The notes beneath the pieces were generated by a model. The model made no database searches and had not been told where the DNA came from. It saw only the letters and a list, made by a program, of their open reading frames with translations. From Semisulcospira habei (Eukaryota; Mollusca; Gastropoda; Semisulcospiridae), in contig BTPG01000006.1 of assembly GCA_036245525.1 (NCBI GenBank), forward strand, positions 71,236,964-71,300,963: a DNA stretch of 64,000 nt, written 5' to 3'. The position numbers and the translations under genes were made by a program. Shown piece after piece: positions 34,100 through 63,960 of the stretch (its first letter is position 1; every line of letters starts with the position of its first letter).

Positions 34100-34501
34100 C
34101 AGAGACACAGAGACAGAGAGAATTACGTCAAATATAGAGTATTGCGTCAATGTCTGCGTGTGATGGAGTTGCTTCTTTTACGTCGCCGCCACTGTCTGAC
34201 TTTCTCCAGAAGTCAAGTTTTCTTTACTGTTTTAATTTTTTTCTGAAAATGATTAATTTTAACTGAAGAAGTTGAAAGGGTACAAAGCTGGCTAACGAAC
34301 TCATCTTCAAACAAAAGTCCAAATAAACATGACAAAAATTACGGGCTCTAATCTGGGTCAACCGTCTTTCTATAAACGGGCATTTATGTCTTCATACCCA
34401 ATTACAATATTCTCGTAGGCTCTCTTAGCCACCCCTTGAATAAAGTAGATCGCCAAGTTTCAAGCTTGTGCGTACAGCAGTATCTGAGATTCTCGTGTTT
34501 A

Positions 34502-34697
<196 letters not shown>

Positions 34698-34967
34698 AAC
34701 ACATCAGCACATACGGACTTCCGCGCCAAATGTACTTTCAGCAGCGAAGTTAGCGTAACTAGACATGACGTAATTTGTATTATCTAACGTATTTATAAAA
34801 TACGGTAGACTTTAAAATGGAGCTGGTCGGAGCGCATTCCGGAGCATGCACATGACGTTTTAGGCGTGCGGGACAGACATTCTGGCAAAGAAGTAACAAG
34901 ATAAAAATGACGTCACGTCCAGCTACGCAAACCTTGCTAGAGAACATCTTTTTGGCGACGAAGCGCC

Positions 34968-34970
<3 letters not shown>

Positions 34971-35056
<86 letters not shown>
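34971..35056 (+). repeat. (GT)n microsatellite
   Basis: TG repeat of about 86 bp. Confidence 0.95.
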
Positions 35057-35060
<4 letters not shown>

Positions 35061-35394
35061 ACAGCGACTAGAGCCTGCGTTTGAGGACGGACAAGCTTGA
35101 AATTTTAGGATATTGTCTCTAAAAGAATTATTTAGGGATCTTTTTTCAAATGTTTTGATTAAGTTGCTCATTGACGAGAAAATGGCCGTTTCACAGAAAC
35201 CGGTTGATCCACACTTCAGTCCGTAATGTTTCTTATTTTTACTATATATTTTGCGTATAGCTAGATAAAAGGGAGATATTAAATGAGTTCGTTAACCAGC
35301 ATTGTACCTCTTGAACATTTTGAGTGATAATAAAATATTATTTGAAAAAAATATATTTTCACGTTTTGGGTATTAATTTCTCGAATTATATGGG

Positions 35395-35767
35395 TTAATC
35401 TTGAAACAATTATTTTTTTCACGAAAAAAAACCAATTTTCTCATTAATAATCGCTTGAATTTGTGTATACGGTATTTGCATAAGCCTGCTGTTTGTCTCG
35501 GCTGTCGGGTACGATTACGTCAATTGTGACCTGTATGCCCTAGGTGTGAAAATCAGACAGTTTTCTGCACCACTTTTTCGGAGTCATTTGTAAAACAGCT
35601 AACATAACTTTAATTTTTTTTTACGAAAAAAACAATCTTTTCATTAATACCCGCGTGATTTTTCCGGCATAAACAGTGTTTGCATAAGCCTGTTGTTTTT
35701 TTCCCGGCCGTGGGGTAGGATTAGGTCAAAACTGTGACCTGTAAGCCTAGGCGTGAAAATCAGCAAG
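35395..35767 (+). repeat. Direct tandem duplication, two diverged units
   Basis: Units 35395-35565 and 35600-35767 both contain TTTGCATAAGCCTG, a GTCGGGTA/GTGGGGTA block, TGTGACCTGTA and GGTGTGAAAATCAG in order. Confidence 0.75.
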
Positions 35768-35883
35768 AAAATTGCAAAGTTGATTCGCTGATACGTCAAA
35801 TGTTACGGCGTCTTGGGACTAATGATGCCATGACGTGAAGCTTGAAGTGACGTCATTTCGCTGCTCGTGCGGCTATCATTCTT

Positions 35884-36240
35884 CTTCAGAATAGCCTATG
35901 CTGCGCCATACCACAGAGCTTACGAATGGCGGGAATCGCCGTGTGTCCGTCTTTATTTCTGTGTTCCAGTGTGTGTGGATCAAAGGGTTGATTAGAGTAG
36001 AAGGAGATGGATTCCTGTCGCTGCACGAGCCCACAGGGCGTACTAATGGCGGGATGCGCCGTGTGTCCGTCTTTATTTGTGTGCGCCGACGTGTGTGTTG
36101 ATCAGAGGTTGGCTTAGAGAGGAGGGAAATTGATCAGCATAATAAGCCTAAAATAAATATGAACAACTGTGAATATTCCTAAAAGATAAACGCATCTGAG
36201 CTTCAAACAATACGGTAGACTTTGGGATGAAATTCTCATC
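35884..36240 (+). repeat. Dispersed repeat R3, copy 2, with an internal duplication
   Basis: ACTAATGGCGGGATGCGCCG and GTGTCCGTCTTTATTTGTGT match 17985-18228. The first part is repeated at 35915-35975. Confidence 0.7.
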
Positions 36241-36423
36241 TTGTTTTGTTACTTCAGTTGTCAGAGGTTTAGGCCTGCCCGCCTTTGACATCATGAACAT
36301 ACTCATAAATTCGCCCCACCGCCACCCATCCTAAAACGTCCCTTCTATAAATAGAAGGGACTTTAAACAGGCAAAACAAATGACAGTTTCAACACACTTT
36401 AATAATATTTGAGTTGCCGCTTT

Positions 36424-36606
36424 GTTTCTTCTTAATCACAAGATAAGAAGCGGCTGAATTGTATAATTGTTTATTTGTCTGTTTTGAAATATTAATAAAT
36501 TGCGTTGTAACTGTCATTTTTAAATGTGTTTCTTTTCCCGTTGGGTTCTTCTCCTCATTTTACACGCTCGGCTGTCACCTCTTCGGTTTGGATTTCTTTT
36601 ATCTTT
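36424..36606 (+). mobile_element. Penelope-like element 3'-end fragment
   Basis: Shares AATATTAATAAATTG and the CGTTGGGTTCTTC...CGGCTGTCACCT block with 33085-33250. It ends directly before a GTGTCGGTAGCG hairpin (36622-36689). Confidence 0.6.
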
Positions 36607-36621
36607 GGCCTAGCATTTTGG

Positions 36622-36689
36622 GTGTCGGTAGCGTTTTTTGTCGATGTGATTCCTGCAGGAATCACGACAAAAACCGCTACCGACAGCCT
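36622..36689. mobile_element. Family G hairpin
   Basis: GTGTCGGTAGCGTTTTTTGT and GCTACCGACAGCC complement around TTCCTGCAGGAA. Half copies at 31107 and 63115. Confidence 0.75.
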
Positions 36690-36957
36690 TAGGAAACTAT
36701 AGTTACTTAGCGCGACTGCCAATAAGTCGGACTGTATTTTTGTGCTATCGGGCACGGCAATATACAGAAGCTGACTCGCATATCGCCCTCCTTGTCTAAT
36801 CTGTTACATTAGAACACTGATGGCGTTTCTGTCGCAACCTACATCTTCCACAAAAGTACGTCACTCAGCTATTTGATTTATACGGCTGCTCGGGTGGTCA
36901 ATGACTCATTTGCCGGTAGCCGGTGGGCGCCGAGCTAAGGCTGGCACTGCCTTTTAT

Positions 36958-37275
36958 GTGTTTATGTGATAATAGCTTTTTATACATGTATGTCAATATT
37001 AGCATAGATATCTGTATTAATATAGTTGTCAGTATTAGTATAGTTGTCAGTATTAGCATACTGAGCTGTCAGTATTAGTATAGATCTTAGTTCTGCGTGC
37101 GTAGGTGTCTGTGTGCCTGGGTGTATGTGTGTGCGTGCCTGGGTGTATGTGTGTGCGTATGTCCGTTTTATCCATTTTTTACTTCACTTTATGATAATTA
37201 TATTTAATTTATAGGCTTCCGTCCTAACTGGAATTGCCCCTCCGCGGGATAAATAAAGTTCTTTGACTTGACTTG
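36958..37275 (+). mobile_element. Non-LTR retrotransposon 3' end
   Basis: Tandem TGTCAGTATTAGTATAG words, then CGTCCTAACTGGAATTGCCC, and a 3' end AATAAAGTTCTTTGACTTGA with a short TTGAC tail. The inverse copy is at 42928-43110. Confidence 0.6.
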
Positions 37276-37405
37276 TCTGGCCTTTGAACTTTCATGTCGG
37301 GCGTTTGCACCTCGTACAATCTCCGTGACACAAAGCTTTATCTACCAAGGCCGAACCATCTCCCGTAGCTGGCACGCAAATATCAGCCGCAAACTGAACA
37401 ATTGA

Positions 37406-37614
37406 CCCCTCTACTGACAAATGGACGCATATTGTGCTTTCTTTTATATTTGTCGATTCAGCGCCGTAGAAGCCCACGCGTCCAATTAACGTGGATGCCA
37501 GATGGTGTCGGCAAGAGGCATAGATCCTCATGAGCCCCCGCAACTGCGGGGGCTCATGAGGATCTATGCCTCTTGCATATTGATCGTGTTCACATTTCCT
37601 CAGCAGTCTAGGGG
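37406..37614. mobile_element. Family A hairpin MITE
   Basis: Perfect hairpin 37512-37576. Right end CTAGGGG then TTAA 37615-37618. The left boundary is inferred. Confidence 0.65.
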
Positions 37615-37647
37615 TTAAATGTGCGAAAGTCATTAGGTTTGAAACTG

Positions 37648-37737
37648 CTTAACTCATTCCAGATGTGCCGCATCCGGATACGCGGCATAAAGCCGCATAA
37701 AGTCTGGTATCCGAATGCGACATGTCTCGAGTGAATT
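37648..37737. mobile_element. Family C hairpin, imperfect
   Basis: TTAACTCATTCCAGATGTGC left; GAATGCGACATGTCTCGAGT right. Confidence 0.6.
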
Positions 37738-38323
37738 GACGCAGCAGATGGTTCAGTCAATCGTCTGGTGAGTTACCCCTTTTTGAGCCCCAAGGTCCCA
37801 TTTCTCAAGTTTTGGAGATGTTGCCTAACGACTATGTACCAGTTGCAGGAGATCCGGGGCTAAGAGGGTTAATCGGCGGTCCCTCTCGGCTGTCTGGGGC
37901 CAGGCTTGAAACTTGCAAGCAGCTTCAAAGCACTTCTACTGCGCTATCGTTGTCCGAACTGACATATCTGTTTACTTCAGCGGGTTGTTTGTGGGGGGGG
38001 GGGGGGGGGGGGGGGTTGTGTGTGATTTTTTTTTTTTTTTTTTCGGTTAGCACTGGGCCAAGCTTGAAACTTGAAAGCAGCTTGAAAGCACTGCTCTTGG
38101 GCTATCATTGTCGGTTAATTTCTTGTCGTTTAACACCGATACAGACGTCACTCGCTAACGGAATAGAATAGAAAGGGAAGTAAGAGGATCTGGACGATGG
38201 AAACGCTCTGACACACAATGTTTACCTCCCATGGTCTGTTATCCTAGATCGTGCCGTCATCCTTCGGATCCAGGGAGGCAACTACTACACCAGTGTTACT
38301 ACGAATACGTCCATGTGTGTCCC

Positions 38324-38325
<2 letters not shown>

Positions 38326-38388
<63 letters not shown>
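38326..38388 (+). repeat. (AAT)n microsatellite
   Basis: TAA repeats of about 63 bp. Confidence 0.95.
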
Positions 38389-38390
<2 letters not shown>

Positions 38391-38511
38391 ATGTAATAAC
38401 AATACTAATAAAGATAATAATAATAATTGACAGCTTTTGCAGTCTGCAACTGTGACGAGACAGTCGCTCATGGTGCTCGTGAGCCTTACTCTGTGTATAA
38501 TGCTACACTGT

Positions 38512-38848
38512 ATAATGTTTTACAAATTCATGTGTTGCAACATATACTGAAAGTGTTTTGCATGCAAGATTTAGCGGTGTATGTTTGGATTCATAATGTC
38601 TTTGCGTGATTTAAGAATTAACCTCTGGACTGACAGTGGTCGAAAGTTGTAATTGTATTATAAACTGTAATAGTATTTCGCATTCTATTACAGTTTATAA
38701 TATAATTACAATTTGCGACCACTGTCAGTCAAGAGGTTAATTCTTAAGTCATGCAAAGACATTATGAATCCAAACATACACCGCTAAATCTTTGCATGCA
38801 AAAACACTTTCAGTATATGTTGAAACACATGAATTTGTAAAACATTAT
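38512..38848. mobile_element. Long palindrome with a TTAA hairpin at its centre
   Basis: Outer arms 38512-38617 and 38741-38848 are complementary (CAAATTCATGTGTTGCAACA, GCATGCAAGATTTAGCGGTG). The inner hairpin 38622-38736 (CCTCTGGACTGACAGTGGTC) is flanked by TTAA. Confidence 0.85.
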
Positions 38849-39088
38849 TCGACGCCGAATGAGACGCACCCATCCACGGAACATGACTAAAAGCGGAATC
38901 AGCGAGAGGCATAAAACCTCATGAGCCTCTGTAAGTGACTGTGGGGTCTCGAGCTCATGAGTATATATGCCTATTACAACTTGATCGTGTATACTTTTTT
39001 TTCTCGGAAGTGAAAGTTTTGAATAGTTGTGCTAGTATGTGCCTCGGATTTTGAAATTTACGGCTACAAGCCGTAAGGCCCAAGTTAA

Positions 39089-39305
39089 CCCTTATCATTC
39101 GGAATACACCAGTGTGTGAAATAAGTTTGACTAAAATAGTTCAAGGGTAGTGCCAGAATAGCTTGGCGCCTTTAGGCGCCAAGCTATTCTGGCACCACCC
39201 TTGAACTTAAAGCCATTGGTCTATGTCCTTATCTGTAAGTAATATAATGTAGCTAGCATATGGTAGTGTACACATTTGAAGCTTTTAGCCTCAGTATCAT
39301 TTGGG
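39089..39305. mobile_element. Hairpin MITE, family B (type 1)
   Basis: TTAA 39085-39088 and 39306-39309. Nearly the same as 390-609 throughout (CATTCGGAATACACCAGTGT). Perfect core hairpin. Confidence 0.88.
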
Positions 39306-39793
39306 TTAACGCAACAGTTCGCAAATATAGTTTCCGTGTCATCGTGAACCTAAGTTTGATGATGGCAGTTATGCCAAATGTATGTTTAGTTTGCAGTGGT
39401 ATGACTACTGGTAGTCATAAACCAAGTGTACGCATGCAGGCGAGCCAGCGGTCAAGCCCGTGAGCGAGCTAGCAAGCCGGCAAACAATACACGAACAAAT
39501 GACCAAACGAAGACAATGAACAAAGGATAAACAAAACAGACACACAGAAAAAGCGAAGAGACAAAACTCGATTAAAAGGTAAGAAAAGAAATTACCATTT
39601 ATTAATACAATATGCACTCGAGAGTAATAATAAAAAATTTCATTGTGTGAACAACAACAAAAATTAAATGTGGATCAGTCGTGACAGTACATAGGTAATG
39701 CAAGTTCACCTTAGTCCAGACGCCAGTTTGAATTGAAACTAGTCACTACCCTTAAACTGTCTCGTCGAGTCATTTCCATATGAAGTGTCTTAA

Positions 39794-40003
39794 CCCCTTC
39801 ACTGCCAGTGATCACGAATCGTGCACCCTACACATTGGCTCTTTAGAAGAAGAAGTCAAATGTAAATGTGACCAATAAGAGGTATACAAAAATAAGCCTG
39901 ACAAGAGATATAAAACCTCATGAGCCCCCCGCGACAGCGGGGACTCATGAGGGTTTATGTCTCTTGCAGTTGGGTATATCTCGATGGCTCTGGCAGCGCA
40001 GGT
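39794..40003. mobile_element. Family A hairpin MITE with variant arms
   Basis: TTAA 39790-39793, CCCCTTCACTGCC. The core reads ATAAAACCTCATGAG / CTCATGAGGGTTTAT in place of the usual ATAGATCC. Confidence 0.7.
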
Positions 40004-40504
40004 GAAAGTGATACAAAAGCCTGTTTAACAGGTACTTTTTACATCGGATTTCTTGACATGATTTGTGGATAAATGTGTATATACTTCAGATATATTGATG
40101 TAATAATTGTGAAAATATATATTTCAGATCAATCAGATATGTACATATCTTGAAAGAAGAACCGAGTATTCATCTAAAACTACACTTTAGCATTATAAAG
40201 TCAAAACGTTCAATTAAAATCAATACACGCTTGCGATTAAAAATACATTGAAATGGAAATACACAGTATTTAATATTTACAAATTAACACAAACCTGTTT
40301 CATTGTCTACTGTAAACTACGAAGGTCACCCAACTTAAAATGTCACACTACTACTTGAAAAAGTAAAAAGACTTTTGTATCCCATGACACTAATTTGAGC
40401 TGATTAAATCTGAATGATCTTGGATGTAAGAAGTGAAAACGCATAACAACAAATTAAAATTATTAAAAAAAACAATTATGACTAAAATGAAAAGTGTTAC
40501 TACA

Positions 40505-40772
40505 AAATAAATTTGTCCTGTGAAGACAAAAGACAGTAAGCACATTTATGTGAAAAACGAGATGTTCACTGTAATACAATGAAAATATCGATTTTCCCGA
40601 AAATGGATTTTGCTGTCTTTCACAGGACAGAAATATACACCCTGAAAACTCTGCTTACAAACAACCTACTCTAACAATGAGATGAAATATCGATTTTCAC
40701 GAAAATGGATTTTGCTGTCTTTCACAGGACAGATATATACACACTGAAAACTCTGCTTACAAACAACCTCTA
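40505..40772 (+). repeat. Repeat R4: one inverted and two direct copies
   Basis: Direct units at 40579-40670 and 40683-40772 share ATGGATTTTGCTGTCTTTCA and AAAACTCTGCTTACAAACAA. 40505-40580 is a reverse-oriented relative. Single copies sit at 41375-41448 and 58900-58972. Confidence 0.7.
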
Positions 40773-41446
40773 TAAGAAAGATACAAATACTAGGAACTAA
40801 AGCTTATAACTGGTTTATCGTAACCATTCTCTGAAATAAAGGCTTGTAAAAAATTGATCAGTACGAAAAAGGTGACGGCTTGTAAAATGCAAAGAAATGC
40901 CCATTCCTACAAGGACAAAAACGCTTAGAAAGGGCGAGTACAAAACAGTTGTGTTGTACTTGTCCTTTCTAAGTCTTTCTTTCTTTCTTTTCTGTTGGAC
41001 ATTTCTTTGTGAAAACCTGTTGATGGCAAGTTATGAACACAGCTAAAACAAAAGAAGTTGAGCTTGATACTGTAAACAATAAAACCAGCAGTCGCTTGCG
41101 GCCCATCAAGTTTGCAAATCAGAAACGCTTTCTAACGGACCCTTTGTCAAGTTTGTCAAATTCTTTATGAGCTAAGAAATTGTCAAACCAGGGTTCCACT
41201 ATTTTATTAACAATTTCACCCTACTGCTTGCTTTTTCTACCCACTCAATGTAAAAGTAAGAATACCTTTACTGTACAATATTCAGAGAACACATCAGTAT
41301 CAGTTATGCCGCCCTGTGAAAGTAAGTCTAGTAAGTCCGCCATCGTGAAAAGCAGTATTTTCTTTGTTCTTTGTATTTACAATGAAAATCTCGCTTTTCA
41401 CCAAAAAATGGACCTGCTGTCCTTTGTCTTCACAGGGCAAAAATCA

Positions 41447-41448
<2 letters not shown>

Positions 41449-41540
<92 letters not shown>

Positions 41541-41552
41541 CTCTCTCTCTCG

Positions 41553-41643
<91 letters not shown>

Positions 41644-41776
41644 GCTCTCTCTCTCTCTCGCTCTCTCTCTCTCGCTCTCTCTCTCTCTCTCGCTCTCTCT
41701 CTCTCGCTCTCTCTCTCTCTCGCTCTCTCTCTCGCTCTCTCTCTCGCTCTCTCGCTCTCTCTCTCTCTCTCTCTCT
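41449..41776 (+). repeat. (CT)n microsatellite with CGCT interruptions
   Basis: About 328 bp of TC repeat directly after an R4 unit. Confidence 0.95.
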
Positions 41777-41818
41777 TATACACACACACATGCACGCATC
41801 TGCAAGAGCACACACACG

Positions 41819-41821
<3 letters not shown>

Positions 41822-41888
<67 letters not shown>
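41822..41888 (+). repeat. (CA)n microsatellite
   Basis: AC repeat of about 67 bp. Confidence 0.95.
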
Positions 41889-41889
<1 letters not shown>

Positions 41890-41969
41890 GATATTATACC
41901 GTCACACTCAGCAGACTCGTCATTTACGTCATCGGTCATTCGCTAAATGAGTCAAGGAAAAGAACACTT

Positions 41970-42066
41970 CCCAGCGCGCAAATGTCATCATGTCGACGTC
42001 GGCCACATTTGGCCCCGAGCACGGACGTGCACGGCTCCAAATGCGGCAGACGTCGGCCCGACGAGC
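41970..42066. mobile_element. Family D hairpin in the 3' UTR of gene 2
   Basis: GTCGACGTCGGCCACATTTG and complement around GAGCACGGACGTGC. Its edge is 16 bp after the TAA stop. Confidence 0.7.
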
Positions 42067-42081
42067 TCTCGCTTACTGGCT

Positions 42082-59926
<17,845 letters not shown>

Positions 59927-60050
59927 TTTTTCAGGGCCAGGAGTTGAACCACAAACACTTAAAAAGCTCACGGGTAAAAAGTAAAATATGCTGAATTCGA
60001 GGTTTTAAAGTCCGCGACACGCTGAAGAGCGACAATTTGCTGTCCTGGGG

Positions 60051-60058
60051 CCTTTATA
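60051..60058 (-). promoter_or_regulatory. TATA-box-like element upstream of gene 2
   Basis: TATAAAGG on the minus strand, in GTATAAAGGCCCC, 125 bp before the gene 2 ATG. A start site about 30 bp downstream would give a roughly 100-nt 5' UTR without introns. Sequence match only. Confidence 0.4.
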
Positions 60059-60261
60059 CAAATTTCGATCGTAACACACGATCCAGACACGCCCAGTATC
60101 AGCCAATTCGAGATGTCCAAGACTGGGGGGCTACTTTACATCCTCCCGGTGTGGCCACAGACTTGAATCTCGGGGATCTTCATCTTCTTCATTTTAATGT
60201 CCCTCTGGCACTAAAAGTGATCGGGGACTTAATCTCGGGGACACCCACCGCTGACTTTTAA

Positions 60262-60388
60262 ACTCTTGTAACGCAGGATCGACTTTCCTCCTGCGGTCAT
60301 CTCGATCTCAGTCTTTTCTCCTAGAAAATGTAGGTCTAAATCGATGTAACAGACCTTCATCCTGCACCAGAGATCTTGAGTTATAAAG
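60262..60388. other. No gene recognised upstream of gene 2
   Basis: Unique sequence between the candidate promoter region and a family A hairpin. No motif identified. Confidence 0.4.
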
Positions 60389-60453
60389 GCAAGAGGCATA
60401 GATCCTCATGAGCCCCACAATTTCGGGGGCTCATGCGGATCTATGCCTCTTGC
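60389..60453. mobile_element. Hairpin core, family A
   Basis: GCAAGAGGCATAGATCCTCA with right arm GCGGATCTATGCCTCTTGC. Confidence 0.75.
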
Positions 60454-60884
60454 AATTTGGTTTAAAAAAAATTACGGCCTGCGGTCATACGTCTTCGAAT
60501 TTATATCTAAATTTGAGGTGTTCATACTGGACAACACTGCTTCGCAAAAAAGCACAGATCTTCTTGCGCATGAGGCATGAGGGTCTATGTTCCTTGCTGC
60601 TTGCAGAAAAATCACATATAATCGGGAGCACACGCCATGTAGAACGTTGTGTAACACTTTAACAAAAGATGTGGCTACTTTGAAATTAGCCGTAGGGGAA
60701 GCATGACGACCTGCGTAACTAGTATCGCATGGCTGTACGCGTTGATGCAGCGAGCACTCCTTTCTGATGCGCAGTCGTAGAGCGAACCCCTCGTGTTCTC
60801 CTCCATCCGCATAAACATCAATGTAAATTAAAGTATCTTGACACGCAAGAGTAATTTTTATTCACTTCACTTCTGTTCAAATCT

Positions 60885-61180
60885 ATCAATGTTCATCAAC
60901 TCTATCAATTTCCATCAGTAACTCTTTCAAATTCTATCCAGTTCTATCTTTTTCGATCAAATCCTATCCAACTCTTTCAAATTCTATCTAACTCTATCAA
61001 ATTCTATCCAAATCAATGTCTATCAAATTCAATCAATTTTTATCAATGTCTATTAATGTTATTAAATGTTATCAAATGTTATCAAATTCTATCAAATTCT
61101 ATCAAAGGTAATCAAATGCTATCAAATTCGCTATCAAAGTTCAATCAAATCCAGTCAAAATCAATCAAATTCTATTAGAG
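60885..61180 (+). repeat. Degenerate 10-bp tandem repeat
   Basis: About 30 drifting copies of a TATCAAATTC-type unit, with TATCCAACTC and TATCAATGTC variants. Confidence 0.85.
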
Positions 61181-61527
61181 TCTACACAGGACGCAAGTTC
61201 ATGCTAAAAACGGAACGCTGACAAACCGGACTAAGAACCTAGAACCAAAGTGCATGTACACAGAAATGTTTGTCTCCGTTTATGAGCAAAGACCGCCTGA
61301 CGTGATTGTTCTATCCGCACGGTAAAATCCAGATTTGTTCATGACTCAGCCACACACATATAAAACATAGCAGATACGCCCACGGTTGATACCGGCCCTT
61401 GATTAAAAATAAAAGTATATTGAAGGTGAACAGTTTATATTATATCTAACATCGCCTAGCAGGAGTTGCCAAACTTTAGTGCATCATTGCAGTCTCGACG
61501 GACTTATACGGCATGAACTAAATTGTC

Positions 61528-61593
61528 TGCTGGTCTGTGACTTTGGACTTTACGGCTTCAGACCGTAAGGTCCAAAATCACAGACCAGCAGAA
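61528..61593. mobile_element. Family E hairpin
   Basis: CTGCTGGTCTGTGACTTTGG and TCCAAAATCACAGACCAGCA. Confidence 0.75.
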
Positions 61594-62001
61594 ACAATAT
61601 TCTGAGTCTGCAGAGCAGAGTTGATGAGGCTCCATGTCTCTTGCAAGGTGGTAGGGTGTTCGGCGACAGTCTTGCCAAGCTGCCGATCGGTTAACACTCA
61701 CCAAGTCTGTATCTTCAGCAAGCGGCCGTGAGCCTTGGTCACCGTACGGCATCAGTGATGTCATTATTATGCGTGGAGCGGATCAGTCTGGACTTTGGAC
61801 ACTATACAGGCCGCGGCACAATAGGTCTACGTATATGTTGTGAGTGGATCTGTGATTTTGGGCCTTCTAGCTATTGTGTTGGTTTGCGATTTTGGACCTT
61901 TGCGGTTTGGGCCGGTATTATACCATGGAAAGCTGACAACGTTCCATGCAGAAAGAAACGCACGATTATACGGAATCTGTTTACTGATCTTTCTAGGACG
62001 A

Positions 62002-62418
62002 TTAAAGGCCCGCCCTAAGCGCTCCTGGAGCAGTCTCATCATTGCATAAAACTGTTTGACGAATAGCAACACCTAAGATATGAATGTGTTATAATGGCTC
62101 ATAACGAGTGGCTACGGTTGCTATTTCCTTTATAACTGCGTGATGACATCACTTTGTGTCCATTTTACCGCTGAAGCTTAATTATGCGCCGCTCAACTCC
62201 AAAAGCGTCAGATCCGAGGCAAAGGATATTTGTGGCTCCAAACGCCCCAGGTCCTCGAGCAAAAGAGAAAGTAGCTGGCGATCTGATATAATGGCCTTTG
62301 TGGGGCTATAGCACAGTCAGGTGTCTTAGTTAATCTGTCCGTGAGTAAAACACTCAGTTATGCCCGGAAATCGATGTAACAGGTTTGTACGGTCGCCGCG
62401 GACGCATAATTAGTTTAA
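62002..62418 (+). repeat. Dispersed repeat R1, copy 2
   Basis: Second copy of the repeat at 45-702, lacking the MITE at 390-609. It ends at a TTAA where a different hairpin MITE (62419-62637) is inserted. Confidence 0.75.
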
Positions 62419-62637
62419 CTCATTCTACCCCAGACACACCACAGCAGGATAAGGGTCCACCATGATAGTTCAAGGGTGATGCCAGAATAGCTTGGCGCCT
62501 ACGGGCGCCAAGCTATTCTGGATGATCACCCTTGAACTATCATGGTCGATCTGTGTCCTGCACTGCAATGCAGTCTTGAGAGGACAGGGGCAAAGAAAAA
62601 ACCAAATTTAGTAGTTTTGGTGTTGGGGTAGAATGAG
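62419..62637. mobile_element. Hairpin MITE, family B (type 2), inserted at the end of R1 copy 2
   Basis: TTAA 62415-62418 and 62638-62641. TIR CTCATTCTACCCC. Inverse orientation relative to 3368-3576. Confidence 0.88.
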
Positions 62638-62734
62638 TTAAGAAGTTCTACCTTTTTAGACTTTCGCAGGAAAATGAACATCTCACCCGACTAATAGCCT
62701 CTTCACTGCCGAAAACAATGAACACCATTCTACT

Positions 62735-62801
62735 GCAAGAGGTGTAGATCCTCATGAGCCCCCGTAAATGCGGGGCTCTCATGAGGATTTATGCCTCTTG
62801 C
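62735..62801. mobile_element. Hairpin core, family A
   Basis: GCAAGAGGTGTAGATCCTCA and GAGGATTTATGCCTCTTGC. Confidence 0.75.
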
Positions 62802-63286
62802 TGAAACTTTTTATGTCCATTTTTCATAGGACGACTGGCGCTCTTTGCGCCTCAGACTACAAGGTACGAAGTGGCAAAGATCCTGAGGGGGAGGGAAGGG
62901 GGGCGGGGTAGCTGAAGCCACACCCCTTACTGCCTTTTATTGGCAGCCTTTTTCAGACCGAAAGGGAGAGGGTGGGTGCTAGGGGATTTATTTTCTCTCT
63001 TGCACAGAGAGGTGCCCATCTGCAAGTGACGTAGATCTTCATGTACCCCCGAGTAGTGCAGGCGCTCATTAGAATTTATACGCCTTGCTAGTGCCATTTT
63101 CATATGTTTAACTCTCTGGCTGTCGGCCGTGATTTTTGTAGAAGGGATTCCTGTTTAACTCTTTGAGCACTCGCAGGTTAATAGGATCTATGCGTCTTGC
63201 ATCCGTATTTACAGGAATCTGCTCCAGGCATTAAAGGGTTAATAATTGGCAATAATGCCTCTATGAAAGTTCTTAGCACAGTTTAA

Positions 63287-63349
63287 CTCATTCGCAGACA
63301 GCCGCATCCGCATAAGCCGCGCATTCGGATGTGGCTGGCCGCGAATGAG
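63287..63349. mobile_element. Family C hairpin MITE, short variant
   Basis: CTCATTCGCAGACAGCCGCA and complement between TTAA 63283-63286 and 63350-63353. Confidence 0.75.
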
Positions 63350-63524
63350 TTAATGCTGCACAAAAGAGCTAAACATGACTTAAGAAGTTTGATGTTGGAA
63401 AATGAAACATTTTCCTGTTCTTCATTTCGACACGTGCGCGTATACGCAGGGGCAGCAGGCAAAAAACCTCTGTTACAAGTGCCTACTCAAGTGGATTGTT
63501 ATTTAAAATGGTAGACATTATTAA

Positions 63525-63731
63525 CCCAGTGTGTCCCAGGTACGAAATACCCACATTTTGGAGTTGTCCTCTGAGGACTGCATTACAATTCAGGAGACAG
63601 ATCGACCATGATAGTTCAAGGGTGGTGCCAGAATAGCTTGGCGCCTATAGCCGCCAAGCTATTCTGGTACCACCCTTGAACTGTCATGGTCGATCCATAT
63701 CTTGCTGTGGTGTGTCGGGGACTGAATCAGT
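63525..63731. mobile_element. Hairpin MITE, family B
   Basis: TTAACCCAGTGTGTCCCAGG left, GGGGACTGAATCAG before TTAA right. Core near 63611-63687. Confidence 0.7.
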
Positions 63732-63844
63732 TAACTGAGGAAATATAACATGGGGGAAGGGGGGGGGGGGAAGTTACCTGTTTACAATTTAACGTGTTGT
63801 ATCAACCACACAAGATATTTGAAAAACTGGACACAATAATTATA

Positions 63845-63960
63845 TGGTTTGAAAATGTTTTCACCCCAGGTGTGTTCGAACCCGTGACCTTTCAAACGAG
63901 ACTCAATCAGTAGTCCAGTCTTACGTCCCCAGGCAACGAGGTGATCGGACGATCGTTCGT
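63845..63960 (-). mobile_element. Possible tRNA-derived SINE head
   Basis: The minus strand has a B-box-like GGGTTCGAACAC. The element may run off the window. Confidence 0.3.
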
